The position numbers were made by a program, and so were the translations under genes. Source: Nissolia schottii (Eukaryota; Streptophyta; Magnoliopsida; Fabales; Fabaceae). Taken from it: 64,000 nt of DNA. Positions 34,323 through 47,651 of this stretch are shown in pieces. The notes under the pieces are model-generated. The model was not told where the DNA came from. It saw only the letters and a program-made list of their open reading frames with translations, and searched no databases. Numbering within the stretch: position 1 is the stretch's first letter; each line of letters opens with the position of its first letter. The stretch is taken from assembly GCA_003254905.1 (NCBI GenBank), contig QANU01021398.1:210847-274846 (forward strand), read 5' to 3'.

Positions 34323-37300
34323 ATGCTCCTTCAACCCTCTTCCCGCACCACTCTCTCATCGTCTTCCCTCTCTTATTCTTCAACTCTCACCTTCAAGCCT
34401 TCCGCTCTCACCCTCCCGCGCACCCAACTCACGCGCTCTCCGGGTCTCTCCCTCACGTGCGCCAAAGCTTCAAGGACAGGGACAAAGACCCGCCGCACCC
34501 GCACTCACGGGACCGCCGCGGGATTCAAGCGCAGCAAGCCCATCGAAAAATGGAGCGTTATATGCAGGAGGATATCATCGATGCCGGACCCGGAGGAGCA
34601 GGGTGGTGGTTCCGCCGCTGTGCTGAATCAGTGGGAGAATGAAGGGAAATGGTTCACCAAATTGGAGCTTTGTAGAGTTATCAAGGAGCTGAGGAAGTTT
34701 AAAAGACATAAAAGGGCGCTTGAGGTAAAATAAAAATTTGAAAAGAAAAAAAAAAAGAAAGAAGAAAAAATGTAATGTTAAAAGTCTTATTTTTGAGCAT
34801 TGTTTGAGTAAACTCATAAATTAGTTCTCCAAATAAATACGCAACATTCCTCAAAAATATTTGGACTTCAATTTAGTTTTTTACTGTACATTTTGCCATC
34901 AATGTGATCATTAAATTGATGGATGTTTCATGCTATAAAGGATTAAATTGATGTCAAAAGGATTTTAAGGACTAGCTTGATGTTCTGTGTATCTTTTGAG
35001 GATGAGTTTGAGCATTTACTCTGCATTGCTTTTCTTTGGTTTTTGTGTGCCTTCACTGAATGGATATTGGTATGCTGTTTACACTTGGCTTTTTTGAATT
35101 TTTGTGTTATCTTGAACTAAGTGTTTGTTTGCTGCTTTGATCAATTGAAGATGATGGTCGAGCAGTTTTGAATTTTGATCAAATTTAATGGTTATCTTTG
35201 GATGTTACTAGTTGTTTGGGTTTTGTTCCACTTTGTTATGTGCGAAGTTGGTATTTAGGGGGTTATTTTTTCTTTGGTGAGTAGTTTGACTTGTTGGGAA
35301 TCTGCTATGCTCAATGGTATATTTTGAAGAAAGTACTGATCCTTGGGGGTTGAATCATGGACATATGTGAGTTCTTTATTGGTTATGATTCTACAGATAT
35401 GGCGTTGTTCATGTTCAGTAGTTGTGTATATGGCTTTAAGTAGCATCTGAATTGGAATCTCAAAGATGGTCATGAGTGTGGAGTTAGGTATACAGCAAAG
35501 CCATTTGATTTTAGGGTGCATTTGATGTATTCTTTAGAACTGTTAAGCTCAGAGAAGATAATCGGGGTTTATTTTTAGCATTAGATTTTGGGATTTTAAA
35601 ACAAGTCCTTCTGAGTATGTATGAGCTAGTGAAATCAAATAGAAGGAACCTACAAAGTACAAAGCACAGACATGAATGTCCAGTAATTTTTCAAACTTGG
35701 CATGTACCATGTGTCAATGTCATGTTGTGTCACATGTATGCATAAGTGTATGTTGCATTGGCAGAACAAGTGGCAGAAATATTTCCTGTTTATGTCAATA
35801 TGTTGCTCAGCTGCTTTGACATATAGGCTTCATTGTGTGTGACAGAATTTCATAGGTTTGTTCAATAGTTGTGAATTGAGAGTGATAACGAGAGTTTTAA
35901 AGAAGGAAATCTATTATGGACTTTTGGATAGTTGTACTTTTACTCTATGTCAGATTTGCTGTTTGATTAGAACAGTTTGATGGTACATAACTTTACCCCA
36001 AGAGAGAGCATGAGCCTGAAAAGTAAAGATTTGAGAGTTCCACCACCAATTTTTTTTTGGTGCTTAGTTCCACTTCCACCACAGTTTGTCAACACAACAA
36101 AAGATTCTGTATAACTTATATAATAATTAAATCAGATTCAATCATAAAGAAATGCAAGAAAGATATTATACAGGAAAAGTACTGTTCTATAATTCTTAGT
36201 CTTGTGCTAACAATATCAATTGGTCAATAAGCACAACATAACTTTTGGCATTAAAGATTGACAAGAAAATCACCCAAGAAGCAAGTAAATTCAAGTTAAG
36301 ATATTGAAAACAAAATAGTTTGAAAAGAATATTCCTAGCTAAATCTATTTTTTGTATATGGTATGGAGGGCCCTATATGCTTGTATCATCTTGCTGTATA
36401 TGTTTGATCTTGGAACTATAATTCACTATAAAGAAACAAAGATTGCTTCATCCCATTTTGGCAAAGTCAAAAGGGTACATCATGTTTCAAAGTTGCTATA
36501 AAACCAAGTATACAGTCTAGGTCACCGGCATTTCAAGCAAAGGAGTAGGTATGAACTAAATGAGACTACACCTTATTGATTCTATAGAAGCTCTATTCCC
36601 TTGTGTGCATTAGCAAAAGCTTTCTCTACTAAAATATATAATGCACTTCATTATATAAGGTGAATATACATATGCAATTACATAATCTATGACATCATTC
36701 TCATATTATCCTTTTGTAAATCCTATGTTAATCTATTCTAGTTTAATTTACGTAATCTCAAAGCGGTCTTTTTCTGCCACTACTATTTGAAGCGATCTAT
36801 TCTTGTACTTGATGACATGCTTGCTTTGGAAAGTATGACATCACTTGCTGTTTGTTTGCCTCATAATGTCTTAACATTAGTCATGAACAATTTTGTGAAA
36901 GTAATTTCCAAATTTTGCAGGTATATGATTGGATGAATAATAGACTTGAGAGATTTAGAATAAATGCAAGTGATGCAGCAATTCAGTTAGATCTAATTGC
37001 CAAAGTTCGCAGCGTTTCTAGTGCAGAAGAATATTTTCTGAGGCTGAATAAGAAGTTAAAAAATAGGATGACACATGGAGCCCTTTTGAATGTATACGTG
37101 CATTCTAGGTTGGCGGAAAAGGCAGAATCCTTGTTTGGCACAATGAAGAGTAAAGGATATGCAACACAGTCACTAACTTTTAATGGAATGATGACTCTGT
37201 ACATGAATCTTAAGGATTATGATAAAGTTGATGTGCTGATTTCAGAAATGACCAAAAATAACATACAGCTAGATGTCTATTCTTATAATATCTGGCTATC

Positions 37301-38168
37301 TTCTTTTGCATCTCGAGGATCAATAGAAATGATGGAAAAAGTGTTTCAGCAGATGGCGGAGGATCCCACCGTCATTCCTAACTGCGCTACATTCAGCACA
37401 CTGGCTTCAATGTACATTAAGATGAATCTGTTCGAAAAAGCAGAGGAGTGCATAAGAAAGGCTGAGAGCATAATTGAAGTCCGTGATAGAATATCTTCAC
37501 ATTATATCCTGAGTTTATATGGAAGTATTGGGAAAAAAGACGATGTTTATCGCGTGTGGAATACCTACAAATTGAATTTCCCCAGAATACCGAACTTGGG
37601 ATACCATGCTGTTATTTCTTCTCTGGTTAGAATGGATGATATCGAGGGTGCAGAAAATCTTTATAAGGAATGGCTTTCAGCAAGGTCATCTTATGATCCT
37701 AGAATAGGAAACCTTTTCATAGGATGGTATGTTAAGAAAGGGGATACAGATAAAGCTCTGAGGTTCTTTAAGCAGATGACTGAAGATGGTGGAATTCCAA
37801 ATCCAAGTTCATGGGAGTTTCTTTCTGAGGCACATATTGGTGATAAGAGGATATCTGAGGCACTCTCCTGCTTGAAAGAAGCTTTTATGGCTAATAATTC
37901 AAAGAGTTGGAAACCAAAGCTCATAAACTTGTCTTCATTCCTTAAGCTTTGTCAGGACCAAGATGATGTGGCAAGCTCTGAGGCTTTAACTGGGTTGTTG
38001 AGGCAGTCAGAGTTCATTAAAGATGAAGCTTATGCGTCACTCATTGGCTTATCTGATGGTACCATTGGCAATACAGAAGATATAATTGATGATATCAATG
38101 ACACTGAAAGCATGGATGATGATGATGACTCTCAAATGTTGATAAACCAACTGAAGAGTGGAGAGTAG
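34323..38168 (+). CDS. P-class pentatricopeptide repeat protein, two exons
   Basis: Exon 1 (34323-34724) and exon 2 (36921-38168) join in phase 0 over a 2.2 kb intron (GAG/GTAAAA..TTGCAG/GTATAT), giving 549 residues. The start is the ATG at 34323 (MLLQPSSRTTLSSSSLSYSS). The next 60 residues are rich in S, T and R, like a chloroplast or mitochondrial transit peptide. Conserved blocks are LNQWENEGKWFTKLELCRVI, ELRKFKRHKRALEVYDWM across the junction and AIQLDLIAKVRSVSSAEEYF. About eight 35-residue PPR units follow (for example LTFNGMMTLYMNLKDYDKVD, YSYNIWLSSFASRGSIEMME). The C-terminus is acidic (SMDDDDDS). It resembles the Arabidopsis At4g02820/At1g02150 group. P-class proteins bind organelle RNA and affect its stability, splicing or translation; the target here is unknown. 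No E or DYW extension is present. Confidence 0.9.
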
Positions 38169-38609
38169 CTTTTGATTATGGGTACTTCATTTTCTTTTTT
38201 TTCTTTTGACTAGTGGAAGATAGGTTTGCTTAGAAATGGATATGACATGGATCATACTTCGGACCGTTACTGTTGAATATTATCATGTCATTTAAGTAAA
38301 TGTTTTTTTGTAACTTGATACAGCTGGAAGCACCACATAATTAAAAAATTTTGTTAATACTCACATAATGTGTTAATTTTGATACATTCTCAATGTAAAA
38401 CTTGTAACACAATCGTCTAATCAAGTATTGTCATATTAGTAGTATTAGAAGTATTTGACCCTTACTTCTACAATCTCCGAAATCACATGTTGAAAAATAT
38501 TTGCTGATAGTTTAACTTTCTTTTATATAGATAGTGTATCAAAATTTATCTCCAAATACAAAATGAAAATAGAAAATGAGAATAATGAATGGTTGGTGTA
38601 AGATAGAAA

Positions 38610-38990
38610 ATGCAGAGTGGTGCGCTCGCCGCAAGGGCGGGGGCTGCTGAATGTGGATGGCTCTGTCCTTCATAACCAGCATGCGGTGGTTTGTTTAGGG
38701 ATGATTATGGCTCTTTCTCGAGTGCTTTTGCTGCCAATCTTGATGCTGAGCTCCTGGGTACCTTGCATGGCCTTATTTGTGGCCCCAGAGGTTGGCATGG
38801 CTGTTGGCTATGGATTCTCAGCAAGTTTGCGTGCTCATTGTTAATCCTGCTGATGCCTCTAGTATCTCTCCTTCTGCAGCTGCTTTGGTTCTTCGTAATG
38901 TTGCAGCTGCCTTGGGTTGTGAATGTTAAGAATGTTCTCCGGGAGCAGAACGTGGTTGCTGACTCCTTGGCAGTGGCCATTTTGTGAATT
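38610..38990 (+). mobile_element. LINE-type RNase H domain fragment
   Basis: Plus-strand frames with shifts read RGLLNVDGSVLHNQ, then DDYGSFSSAFAANLDAELLG, then VLREQNVVADSLA. This is the RVT_3 RNase H layout of plant LINEs (LN.DGS, DAELLA, H..RE.N.VADSLA). It lies about 440 bases after the PPR stop codon and is not part of that gene. Confidence 0.7.
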
Positions 38991-39926
38991 CGGGTTTGGT
39001 GTTCTTTGAAGCTCCCCTTCCTGCATTAGGAATGCTCTTGCTTGGGATGCAAGGTTCCTTAGCCCCCATGAGTCTGGGGCTGTGCTTTGGGAGCCTTGCA
39101 CCCCCCAATCCCACCCAAAAAGGAGAGAAAACAAAAATAGAAAACATATTCATAGAAATTTCTCCAACATTTTCACCCATACCAAACACATTTTTAAGGC
39201 ATACAAAGCATAACAAGCTGAGCCAAAGTTTTACTGTTAAAACCTTTCAAGGATTTTGGTCTCCAAGCCAGCCTCATCAATTTGATATGGTACTGCACTT
39301 TATCTGAGTATTATTAGGAAAATTGATATCATGAACCTCCTTTCCGAGGAGCATGGAGACAATTCTAACAATTTGAATTTAAACACGAGTCTCAAGCTTT
39401 GTTTAAAGTATAATTATATGTTCATGGGTCTCATCAACTTTTTGTGTGCCTAAATTCAAAGTGTTAAATTTGTGTTAACGTAAAGTCCAAAATCCGTCAA
39501 AATTATCATTTTTTTAATTATTAATGACCAAAATAATACAGTCCAAGCCGATTGACTTATTATAAGATAAAACTCTCTCCAAGCTAATATATTTTACACA
39601 AAACTCAAAATCATGCTTAAAAGAAATAAATACTAAACCATTCGAAGTACCTGAGTGTTGATTGTCCATTTAATCCATTATCACCTTATCTCCTTATTGG
39701 CATAACTTCTATAATAGCTCACCAGAGGGGTTTGGAAACGGATAGTTTTCCCTAGAGATAGTCCTTCAGTATCTCGTCTTTGCCTTCTTGATAACCTTTA
39801 GATTAGGGTAAGATTCAACTCCACCTTTGGTGCGCACTGTCGCCCAAAGACGAGTCAAGAGAAGACTAGGAATTTTTTTTCTTGGAGGAATTTGAATCAA
39901 ACCAAGTTTTATGAAATTCCTAATGC

Positions 39927-39977
<51 letters not shown>

Positions 39978-42398
39978 TATTATTATTTATTTAAATGGAT
40001 GGCACTGAAAAATATCTAGGAATTCCCTTGTCGTAACAGGACTCCAATATAGAATGTTCAGCTGGATGACTGAGAAAATTATGTAGCGTCTACCAGAAAA
40101 CAAACTAAATTATGGTCTATTTAAATTGAAAAGCTTCTTATTTTTCTGTCGCTGGTTAGATCTCTTAATAATGCAATTAGTTCTGCAGTGCCTTCTATGT
40201 TCGATCATAAGTTGTTAATTTGGTAACATCGTATATACCTCTGCTATGCACGCAAGTAAAATAGAATACCGAAACCTTGCGATACTGATACGGCAATACG
40301 ACAAAATTTTAAAAAGGTAAGATACTGATACGGTGCATATATATAATTATAAATTTATTATAATTTTTGTTAAAGTTTCCAGTGTCAATGAACATCTACG
40401 AAGACTTAAACCCCAAAAATTTGTGGTGGGGGAGCGGGGGGGGAGGGGGGAGAGAAAATAACCCCTTCAGGCTACTTTCTTCTTAATAAAACCAACGCTA
40501 AAAATAAAATCTTCACAAATCCAACCACACAGCCACCCTCCGATTGTATCTTCCCCCTTCCTCCACACAACCACACTTTTCACGAATTGTTTTGTTAACG
40601 AAAAACATTCAATTAAAAAGGTAACAATTACTTCAGAATTAATTTAATCGTTTCACTAAAGTATGCGAGGCGAACATTTGAATAGCGCATAAGACTCAAT
40701 TTTACGACGGCACCTTACCTCAGACTCTCAAAACTAATTATGACCGTAACAATCTACTCAGTAACAATGTATTTGAACTCATAAACAAGCACAATGAAGT
40801 GGAATAAATTGCAGTATGCAAGGTTCATCTTTACAAGATGGACATAACATTGATTCACAAGCCCAATCAATAAATCAACCAATAAATAAATAAATAGATA
40901 AATTAATAAAAACCTAGTAAACTTCCCTTATAAAAGGTACGTTACCGAACAAGATCTTGAGGAGAGCGTACACCCCCTGCACTGCAACAACGAGAAACTG
41001 TAAACTAAATTTGTAACGTGTCAGTATTAATCGCTCACCAGGTGAGACCACAATGTGCAAAAGCCATGGAAAACCCTAGTTCGACATCTACTACTTCCCA
41101 TCAGATTGATCTTAAATGCCTACAACACGTGAATATTCACGCAAAGAGTGTCGCATGATATGCATGGAACAATCATATGATGAGAAATCACTGCAGCAAA
41201 ACTCTAGGCATTTTTCAGAACCAGCACATTTCATAAATCTTAAACAACCTTTGTGGTTTTAGAAAAAAGGCTAATTCCGATTTGTAAGATTCACATTCAT
41301 CAGGTAGCAGGGTATAACCAGTTGCATAAAGTGCCAACTTCAATAATTTGTTCCAATTCTGAAAACCAGTAATAGATGATATCCAATCCTCTCCATCTAC
41401 TTCATAATCACTTCCCTGATGCATTTCCCAATGATATTGCACAGGCAAATGGCCTTCCAAGGGCCACGCCAGAGATCAACCAATTGTAAAAAAAATTGCA
41501 AGGTAAAACCATGAAAACAACCAGCTGAGGAAATATATTAATGCTTCTTTAGCATTGTCTTGTACTCCTCCTTGGTATAAAATCTTATAGTAAAAATCAC
41601 TCCAGCAACAAGTATTACCAGTGCATCATGCATTTTAGGATAACCATATCACAAATCCCAAGACTCCAAAAGTCACATAATTCCCAAGAAAACAATCTTG
41701 ACTTTATTATTAATTACTGAAGGAACGCTTATTAATATTAACCCAACAAAGAGCCGGTTAATTCTCTTCTGTTCCAACCACAGCACCGTAAAAAAGTAAT
41801 CTAAAGTAGTCCTAAACATCTGTTGAGATTATAAAATAAGGAACCAACTTTTTGATAAGTTCAGTAGGTAAAACATCCAATAAAACCTTAACCAAACAAG
41901 TAGCATCTCTAGCCTTGGTCTCTGTCCAATGTAAGGAAGATGGAGCAGTCCTTTCACATTATCTACCAGGTATCGGAATCAGGTTTAATTACACATCACT
42001 GCTCAATGCTACTCAATCCTTCTCTTATTGAGCATAAATACAAGAACTGAATACATCTCATCCATTGAAGACCACAAGATAGCTTGAATTGACATAACCT
42101 AGTTTTGTGACAAAATCCCACAAGGGTAACCAACAATGTTCCTTGTCTCCAAAAATTGTAGGCATCATAACGTCCATAAGCTTCAAAGGTCATCCTACAG
42201 CAGCCTCTTTAATATGTCATATCTGTTCATAGACAAATTCACTGGTGACCACAATGCGAAACCTTCGCCAGCCCTTGCGCAAAAAATAGAGATGCCATTT
42301 TCGGCGATAGAGTAATCTCTATAAAATTTATTCACTCATACGGTTTATCTTCACGTACTCAACAAAATGCAATGCCAGTAGATATTGGATGACTTACC
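38991..42398. other. Intergenic region and 3' flank of the hnRNP-like gene
   Basis: No further gene supported. It includes an ATT microsatellite (39928-39990), a G-rich patch (40425-40455) and the probable 3' untranslated region of the minus-strand hnRNP-like gene, which seems to contain an intron starting at 42397. An 81-codon minus frame at 41215-41460 lacks an ATG start and I do not recognise it; it may simply be untranslated exon. Confidence 0.45.
39928..39990. repeat. (ATT)n microsatellite
   Basis: Roughly twenty TTA triplets, with one TTTA interruption near the right end. Confidence 0.95.
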
Positions 42399-45300
42399 TC
42401 AATAATAAGACCCAGATCCACCACCACCCATGTAACTGCTACCACCACCCACACCCCTTCCAGAATACATAGATGAATACGAGCTTCCACCAACCTGCAC
42501 AGGAACAGTAATGATTTAATATATAACGAAGACATACAGACACAACACAACATTCTATTGAGAGAGGCTAGGAACATTACATCACTTCCACGAGAAATGT
42601 AATCACCACCATAACTTGATGCGTACATACCACCCACATCACTACCACCAAAAGAACCTGACATGAAACAGATAAAAATGTTAAGAACTGTACAAACAAA
42701 ATCTCGATGCAGCCAACAACAAATCAGACTATTCGCAACAAGATCCACCTGGACCATAACTCATGCCCTGTCGACTACTGTACATCCCATGTGAATCTTG
42801 ACTAGAAATAGAACTTCTGCTGCTGCCACCATATCCCAGACTAGATCTTGCAAGCCTACAAATCAAAATGTAATGAAGGGATCATAAAACATCAGCAGCA
42901 TTACAACAGTGGAGGAAAGAGAAGAACCCAAATTTAAGATGAAACTAACCTGTCACCATAAGCATCTCCATACTGTGAAACACTACCACCATAATCATAA
43001 TCCAATCGAGCTCTTGATTGCCGAGCACCAGTATCAGCATATCGTGGAGGAACATCATCCTAATTAGAAACAAAAATTTATAAATTCCATTTATAAAATC
43101 ATGCTCATAAAGAACTAGAAAGATATTCAAAACAATACAATTAGAGCAAACGAGGAGAAATAATACCATGGCAGCATAAGAACGTTTTGAGCCGGACAGA
43201 GCATCATAGTCACGGGGGCGCCCTTCGCGGTAGCTTATATGGGGAGGAGGTGGTGGAGGAGGAGGCCTCTCAAATCTTTGGCCATAACCATCATCCACGT
43301 AACCTCTCCTTGGCGCAGCACGAGATGTACTTCTTGGAAGATCAGAGTAGACAGGGCCACGGGCTGGATAATCCCTGTAGGTTGGGCGTCTTTCAGAAGC
43401 CACCCTTGAGCCATACTCTGCTGCAACTCTACTACTTCTTGGAGGTGGTAAATCCTCACGTCGGCCATAATCTCTCTTTGTGCTAACTTTTGGATATGCA
43501 GGAACTAACAAGACAGTATATTAATCACATAGAAAGAATGAACACTTTAAATCTGTTGGAAATTTATTAAAAAAAACCAAAAAAAACCTGTATACTACAT
43601 ACCAGCTTGTCTCCTATCATAGGATCTAGCTGGAACAGCCATTGGCCTGCTCCTTACTGGAACAGACATGATGGGGCGTCTATCCCTCACACTAACTGGT
43701 CTGACTGGTGGCAAACGACTTCCTAATCCTCTTACCCCACGGGGAAGTGGAAAAGTACGCGGTGCAGGTCGGCTCCATGAAGGTCTTGGCATAGTTCCAG
43801 ATCCACGAGCAGAACGGTAGTCCCCACGACTAACATGTTTTCCTCGGCCTCTCTGAAGTGGTCTAGACAACCTAGCCCTAACTTTTGCCTGCAAGAAGGT
43901 GAAATAATTATAAATTGCCCCAGTCAAGTGTTGCAACTATCCAGTTTAATTAAAAGCCAAGGACAGACCTTCTTGTCACCTTCACCCAACTCTGTACCGG
44001 TAATGCTTTCAGCACATCTAATAGCAGCATCATGTGTGGCAAATGTAACAAATCCATAGTCCTTCCTGCGGGCAGCCGGCATGTTCCTGGCAAGTTCAAT
44101 CTTTTCAATATCCCCATATTTCTTAAGAAGATCTCGAACAAAATCTTCATCCCATGAAGGAGAGAGTGCATCAATAAACACAGTTTTGACCTGCAACTTA
44201 AATACACTCCGGTCACAAAATTAAGATGAATATTAAAGGTTAAACAGCACTCAAAAACTACTGAAGTGACATTCTGTCCACCCTCGAGTACATTCAATTA
44301 AATCTGAAGAACCAGCTAAATTAATTATCAAGCAAAAAAATCATGTGGTTTTTATATAAACATGTTTTAAAATAACAAGACTATAATATGCAAAATATAG
44401 ACACCCAAAAACTTAACAACAGCTCTTGGCGTTTGAAGCAACCTAAATCTTCAGCAAGATCAAAGAATCATATAACAAAGGTTCCTTTGACAATCCCCTG
44501 GTGAAAGCCGATGAATCAAGAATCAGAAAATACCTGTGCCATAATTTCGTCACCAGGGTCAATAAAGGAATCTGCAAAGGAAACCTTTGCAGGCTTATCA
44601 ACTCCAAAGACAACATCTCTCTTCTGAAGTCGCTTAAATGCATCCATAGCATCTGAGCGAGACGAAAATTCCAAAAATGCAAATCCACGGTTCTTTCCTT
44701 CATCATTACTATCTTCTACTACAGTCAAATCCTCAACATTTGTAACTCCATAATGTTTCAACTTCTCCTTCAACTGGTACCAGAAGTTTCATTTTTTAAA
44801 GTCAGAAAACTCAGCAAACTTCAATTAATAGAAAATCACAAACAAACACAACTCAGGCGATGAAGGTCAGATGGTGCATCAAATAGACCCCAAAAAAATT
44901 AAACTTACAGCTTCCTTTGTCCATGTCTTGCATATGTTTCCCAAGTAGAGGGTATCACTGTCCTGACTTGGAGTAACACCACATTGTTTGCCATTAATCT
45001 GAAATTGCAGTGACGAAAACATGCAATTCAATACAATAACAGTTTTAACTCCACTCTTAACATTGAGAAGATCAAAGATTACCACTGGATGTTTAAGCTC
45101 TGCCACAGCTCGCTTAGCTTGTTCCACAGTTTCAAAACGCAAGAATGCAAATCCCTTGTTCTTTTTAGTCTGAGGGTTCATCATCAGCCTGACTTCAGTA
45201 ACCACCCCAACTTCACCGAAAACCTTCCTCAGATCATCTTCAGTAGCATCCTTGTCTAAGCCCCCAACAAATACTTCAAATTCTTTCCGCTTTCGCCTCT

Positions 45301-46640
45301 CCTTTACAACTTCACGGTGTTCCTCTTCCTCCACATCAACCATATCTGCATGGTCATGCTCATGCTCCTCACCAGCATGCTCATCATCCTCTTCACCCTC
45401 AATTTCATCATGAACATCTTCAACTTCTTCCTCACCAGTATCACCCTCATCTTCACCAGCAATATCTTCAGCTTCTTCCTCAATTTCATCAACCCCCTCA
45501 TGAACCTCATCTTGTTCAATTTCCTTCTCATCATAATCAACCCCGCCATACTCCTCAGCTTCATACTCAGGATCATTATCCTCCAAATCTAAGCGTTCAT
45601 CTTTTTCATATTCATCTATGGATTCCTTAATCTCCTCATCTGTCACAAAATAGTGATTTCAAATTATCCCATCTAAACAGACTCAACTTTTCCATCATAG
45701 TATTTGTTAAATTATGGTTCATCCTTCCTCAACACTCCTGGATGAAATTGTTTCCAACGCGGCGCACATATAGTATAACACACACGAGAACTAAAAAAAA
45801 ACTTAAACCAGGTTTAAAAAAAAAACCACCTTCAATCCTTATGCAACCCATTCACTAGGCCTCCACCTCAAGTTGCCAAAGGTACAACAGGAGTGGCTAG
45901 TAACACTACAGCATAACTATCAACAAAATCCTTTCTGGAAAAACAAAAGTTCTTATTCTAACTACCATAAATATGCCAGAACACACAACAACGTCACAAA
46001 CTTTAGATGCATAGCAAACGCAGAAAGAAGAAGATATATCAATAACAACAAATTCACCACTTTTTCCAAGAAAATCAGAATAAGATATTCCCAACAGAAC
46101 TAATACAGCATAAAATCAAGAACCCCAACAAACTAATGACCAAATTTAAACCCAACACAACCCAAAAGGCTAAAACCATGCAAAACCAATGTTGGCTTCC
46201 TAAGATCCGAAACAAAAATTCAAAACAAAAATTTTAAAAATATTATGCATTTAATTTTATTCTTAATTAAAACCAATAAACAATAAAAGGCACTTACTTT
46301 TCGGCACAGCAGAGCCATTAGCCACATGTTTCGTTGCTTCATCTGCAGCCTCAGAAGCAATCTGGTTCACATCGATCGCTTTTTCCTCAACAACGACCTT
46401 CTCCTCCTCAACAACAACGGGTTTCTCCTCAACAACAACAACGGGATTCTCTTCCGCCTTGTTCTCTTCCTCCTCCATAACCGGCTTCTCCTCGAGCTTC
46501 ACCACCTCTTCCGCAACAGGCTCAGGGTTCTGCTGCTGCTGCTGCTCCTGCTGCTGGTTCTGCGCGGCCTTGGAGGCACCCCTGCCCCCTCTGCCGCCCC
46601 TTCTCGCCGCAGCGCCTCGCTTCACCGTTCTCGGAGGCAT
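42399..46640 (-). CDS. hnRNP Q/R-like RNA-binding protein with three RRMs, 11 exons
   Basis: Exons on the minus strand: 46298-46640, 45083-45639, 44909-44998, 44534-44773, 43969-44190, 43603-43888, 43167-43504, 42950-43059, 42749-42855, 42581-42657, 42399-42494. All join in frame to 821 residues. Layout: basic RGG start (MPPRTVKRGAAARRGGRGGR), Q and E/V-rich stretch, a long acidic region (about 115-225), RRM1 (about 235-312, VFVGGLDKDATEDDLR and KGFAFLRF), RRM2 (about 315-397, TLYLGNICKTWTKEALKEKL and RGFAFLEF), RRM3 (about 411-495, TVFIDALSPSWDEDFVRDLL and YGFVTF). The tail is rich in R, P, Y and G and ends GGGGSGSYY. It resembles Arabidopsis At2g44710 and the LIF2/hnRNP Q group, nuclear proteins in RNA processing and chromatin-linked gene control. 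The stop codon TGA is followed after one base by a strong donor GTAAGT, suggesting a 3' untranslated intron. Confidence 0.93.
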
Positions 46641-46956
46641 CGTTGGAATAAAAAGAAAACCCCCTAGGCTTCACAAAGGCGAAATTAACCTTTGATTGGA
46701 TTAGAAAAATTGTAAATCAAAGCCCTAATCTTGCAATATCGATGAATTGAGAACGTAGAGGGTGTTCTCGATCGAACTCAAAATCGCAAATTCGAAGGGA
46801 GGTTGAGGGTTAAAGATGATAATACAGGAAAGGAAAAATTGGGAACTGAGAGAAAGGGATTGAGAAAAACCCTGGAGAGTGGGAATCGAAACGGGAAAAG
46901 AGAATAAAAACCTCTGGATAAGAGAGAAGAACATACAGAACGGAACCCTAGTGTTG

Positions 46957-46964
46957 TATTTATA
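46957..46964 (-). promoter_or_regulatory. TATA box of the hnRNP-like gene
   Basis: TATAAATA on the minus strand, about 317 bases upstream of the ATG. TAGGGTTCCG follows within 20 bases, as in many plant genes for RNA-handling proteins. This predicts a 5' leader of roughly 280 bases unless it is spliced. Confidence 0.5.
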
Positions 46965-47290
46965 GTAGCGATAATTGCATTTTACCTCTTATATTATATA
47001 GCTTGATTTCAAAGAGCCTATCACACTTTACTAAATCTTTAATTATTTTTAAATTTTCTTTTGCCAAATTATCCACCTAGTCTACTATATTTTTCTGATT
47101 TATCAATTTAGTCTCTTAACTTTTACATTTTTTTTTTATCAATTTGTGCTTGACAAATCTCTATCAAAGTGTCATAAACATGTTTGAAGTAGGAAAGAGA
47201 CAAAAAGCTTAAATGTATTTTTCTCTCAAAATAATTTTTAAGTTAATTTATATATCTTTAAAAAAAAAGACAAGGGAGACATAATTTTAG

Positions 47291-47410
47291 GTAACATTTG
47301 GTTCTTATTGTGGAACTCAAAAGATGAAAAAAGAGAGGCAACAAGATTGCATTTGATTCCTCCCCAAAAATCGTACCTGTCATCTTTGTCTTAGAGAAAC
47401 CAAATGTTAC
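47291..47410. mobile_element. Small MITE-like element
   Basis: Inverted ends GTAACATTTGGTTCT (left) and AGAAACCAAATGTTAC (right), about 120 bp apart, enclose a short non-coding interior. The flanks do not give a clear duplication. Confidence 0.5.
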
Positions 47411-47651
47411 TCAATTATTACTTATTTTTTTTAAATAGAGTTAAGTTTTTTTTTTTCCAAAGGTAAGATATTGCATTTATTAATATGAACGAAAACAAAT
47501 AGATAAAGGTCTAAGGATCAAAGCAAAAAAAGCGTAGTTACCCCATACATGTGGTACCAATAGAATTATACGACTTTTTGAATGAGAGGCATAAAGTAAA
47601 TAGACTAAAGTATGTGATAGATAAGAAAAAATAAAATACTAAAAGACATGG

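Noticed and set aside
34273..34626. Alternative frame with an ATG at 34273 overlapping PPR exon 1
   Set aside because: The frame from 34323 joins in phase to exon 2 and carries the family motifs; this one does not.
41215..41460. 81-codon minus-strand frame (HLPVQYHWEMHQGSDYEVDG)
   Set aside because: It has no ATG start and no recognised family, and lies downstream of the hnRNP-like gene, so untranslated exon or chance is more likely.
45304..45592. Open frames on both strands across the acidic exon of the hnRNP-like gene
   Set aside because: They are shadow frames created by the GAA/GAT-rich coding repeat.
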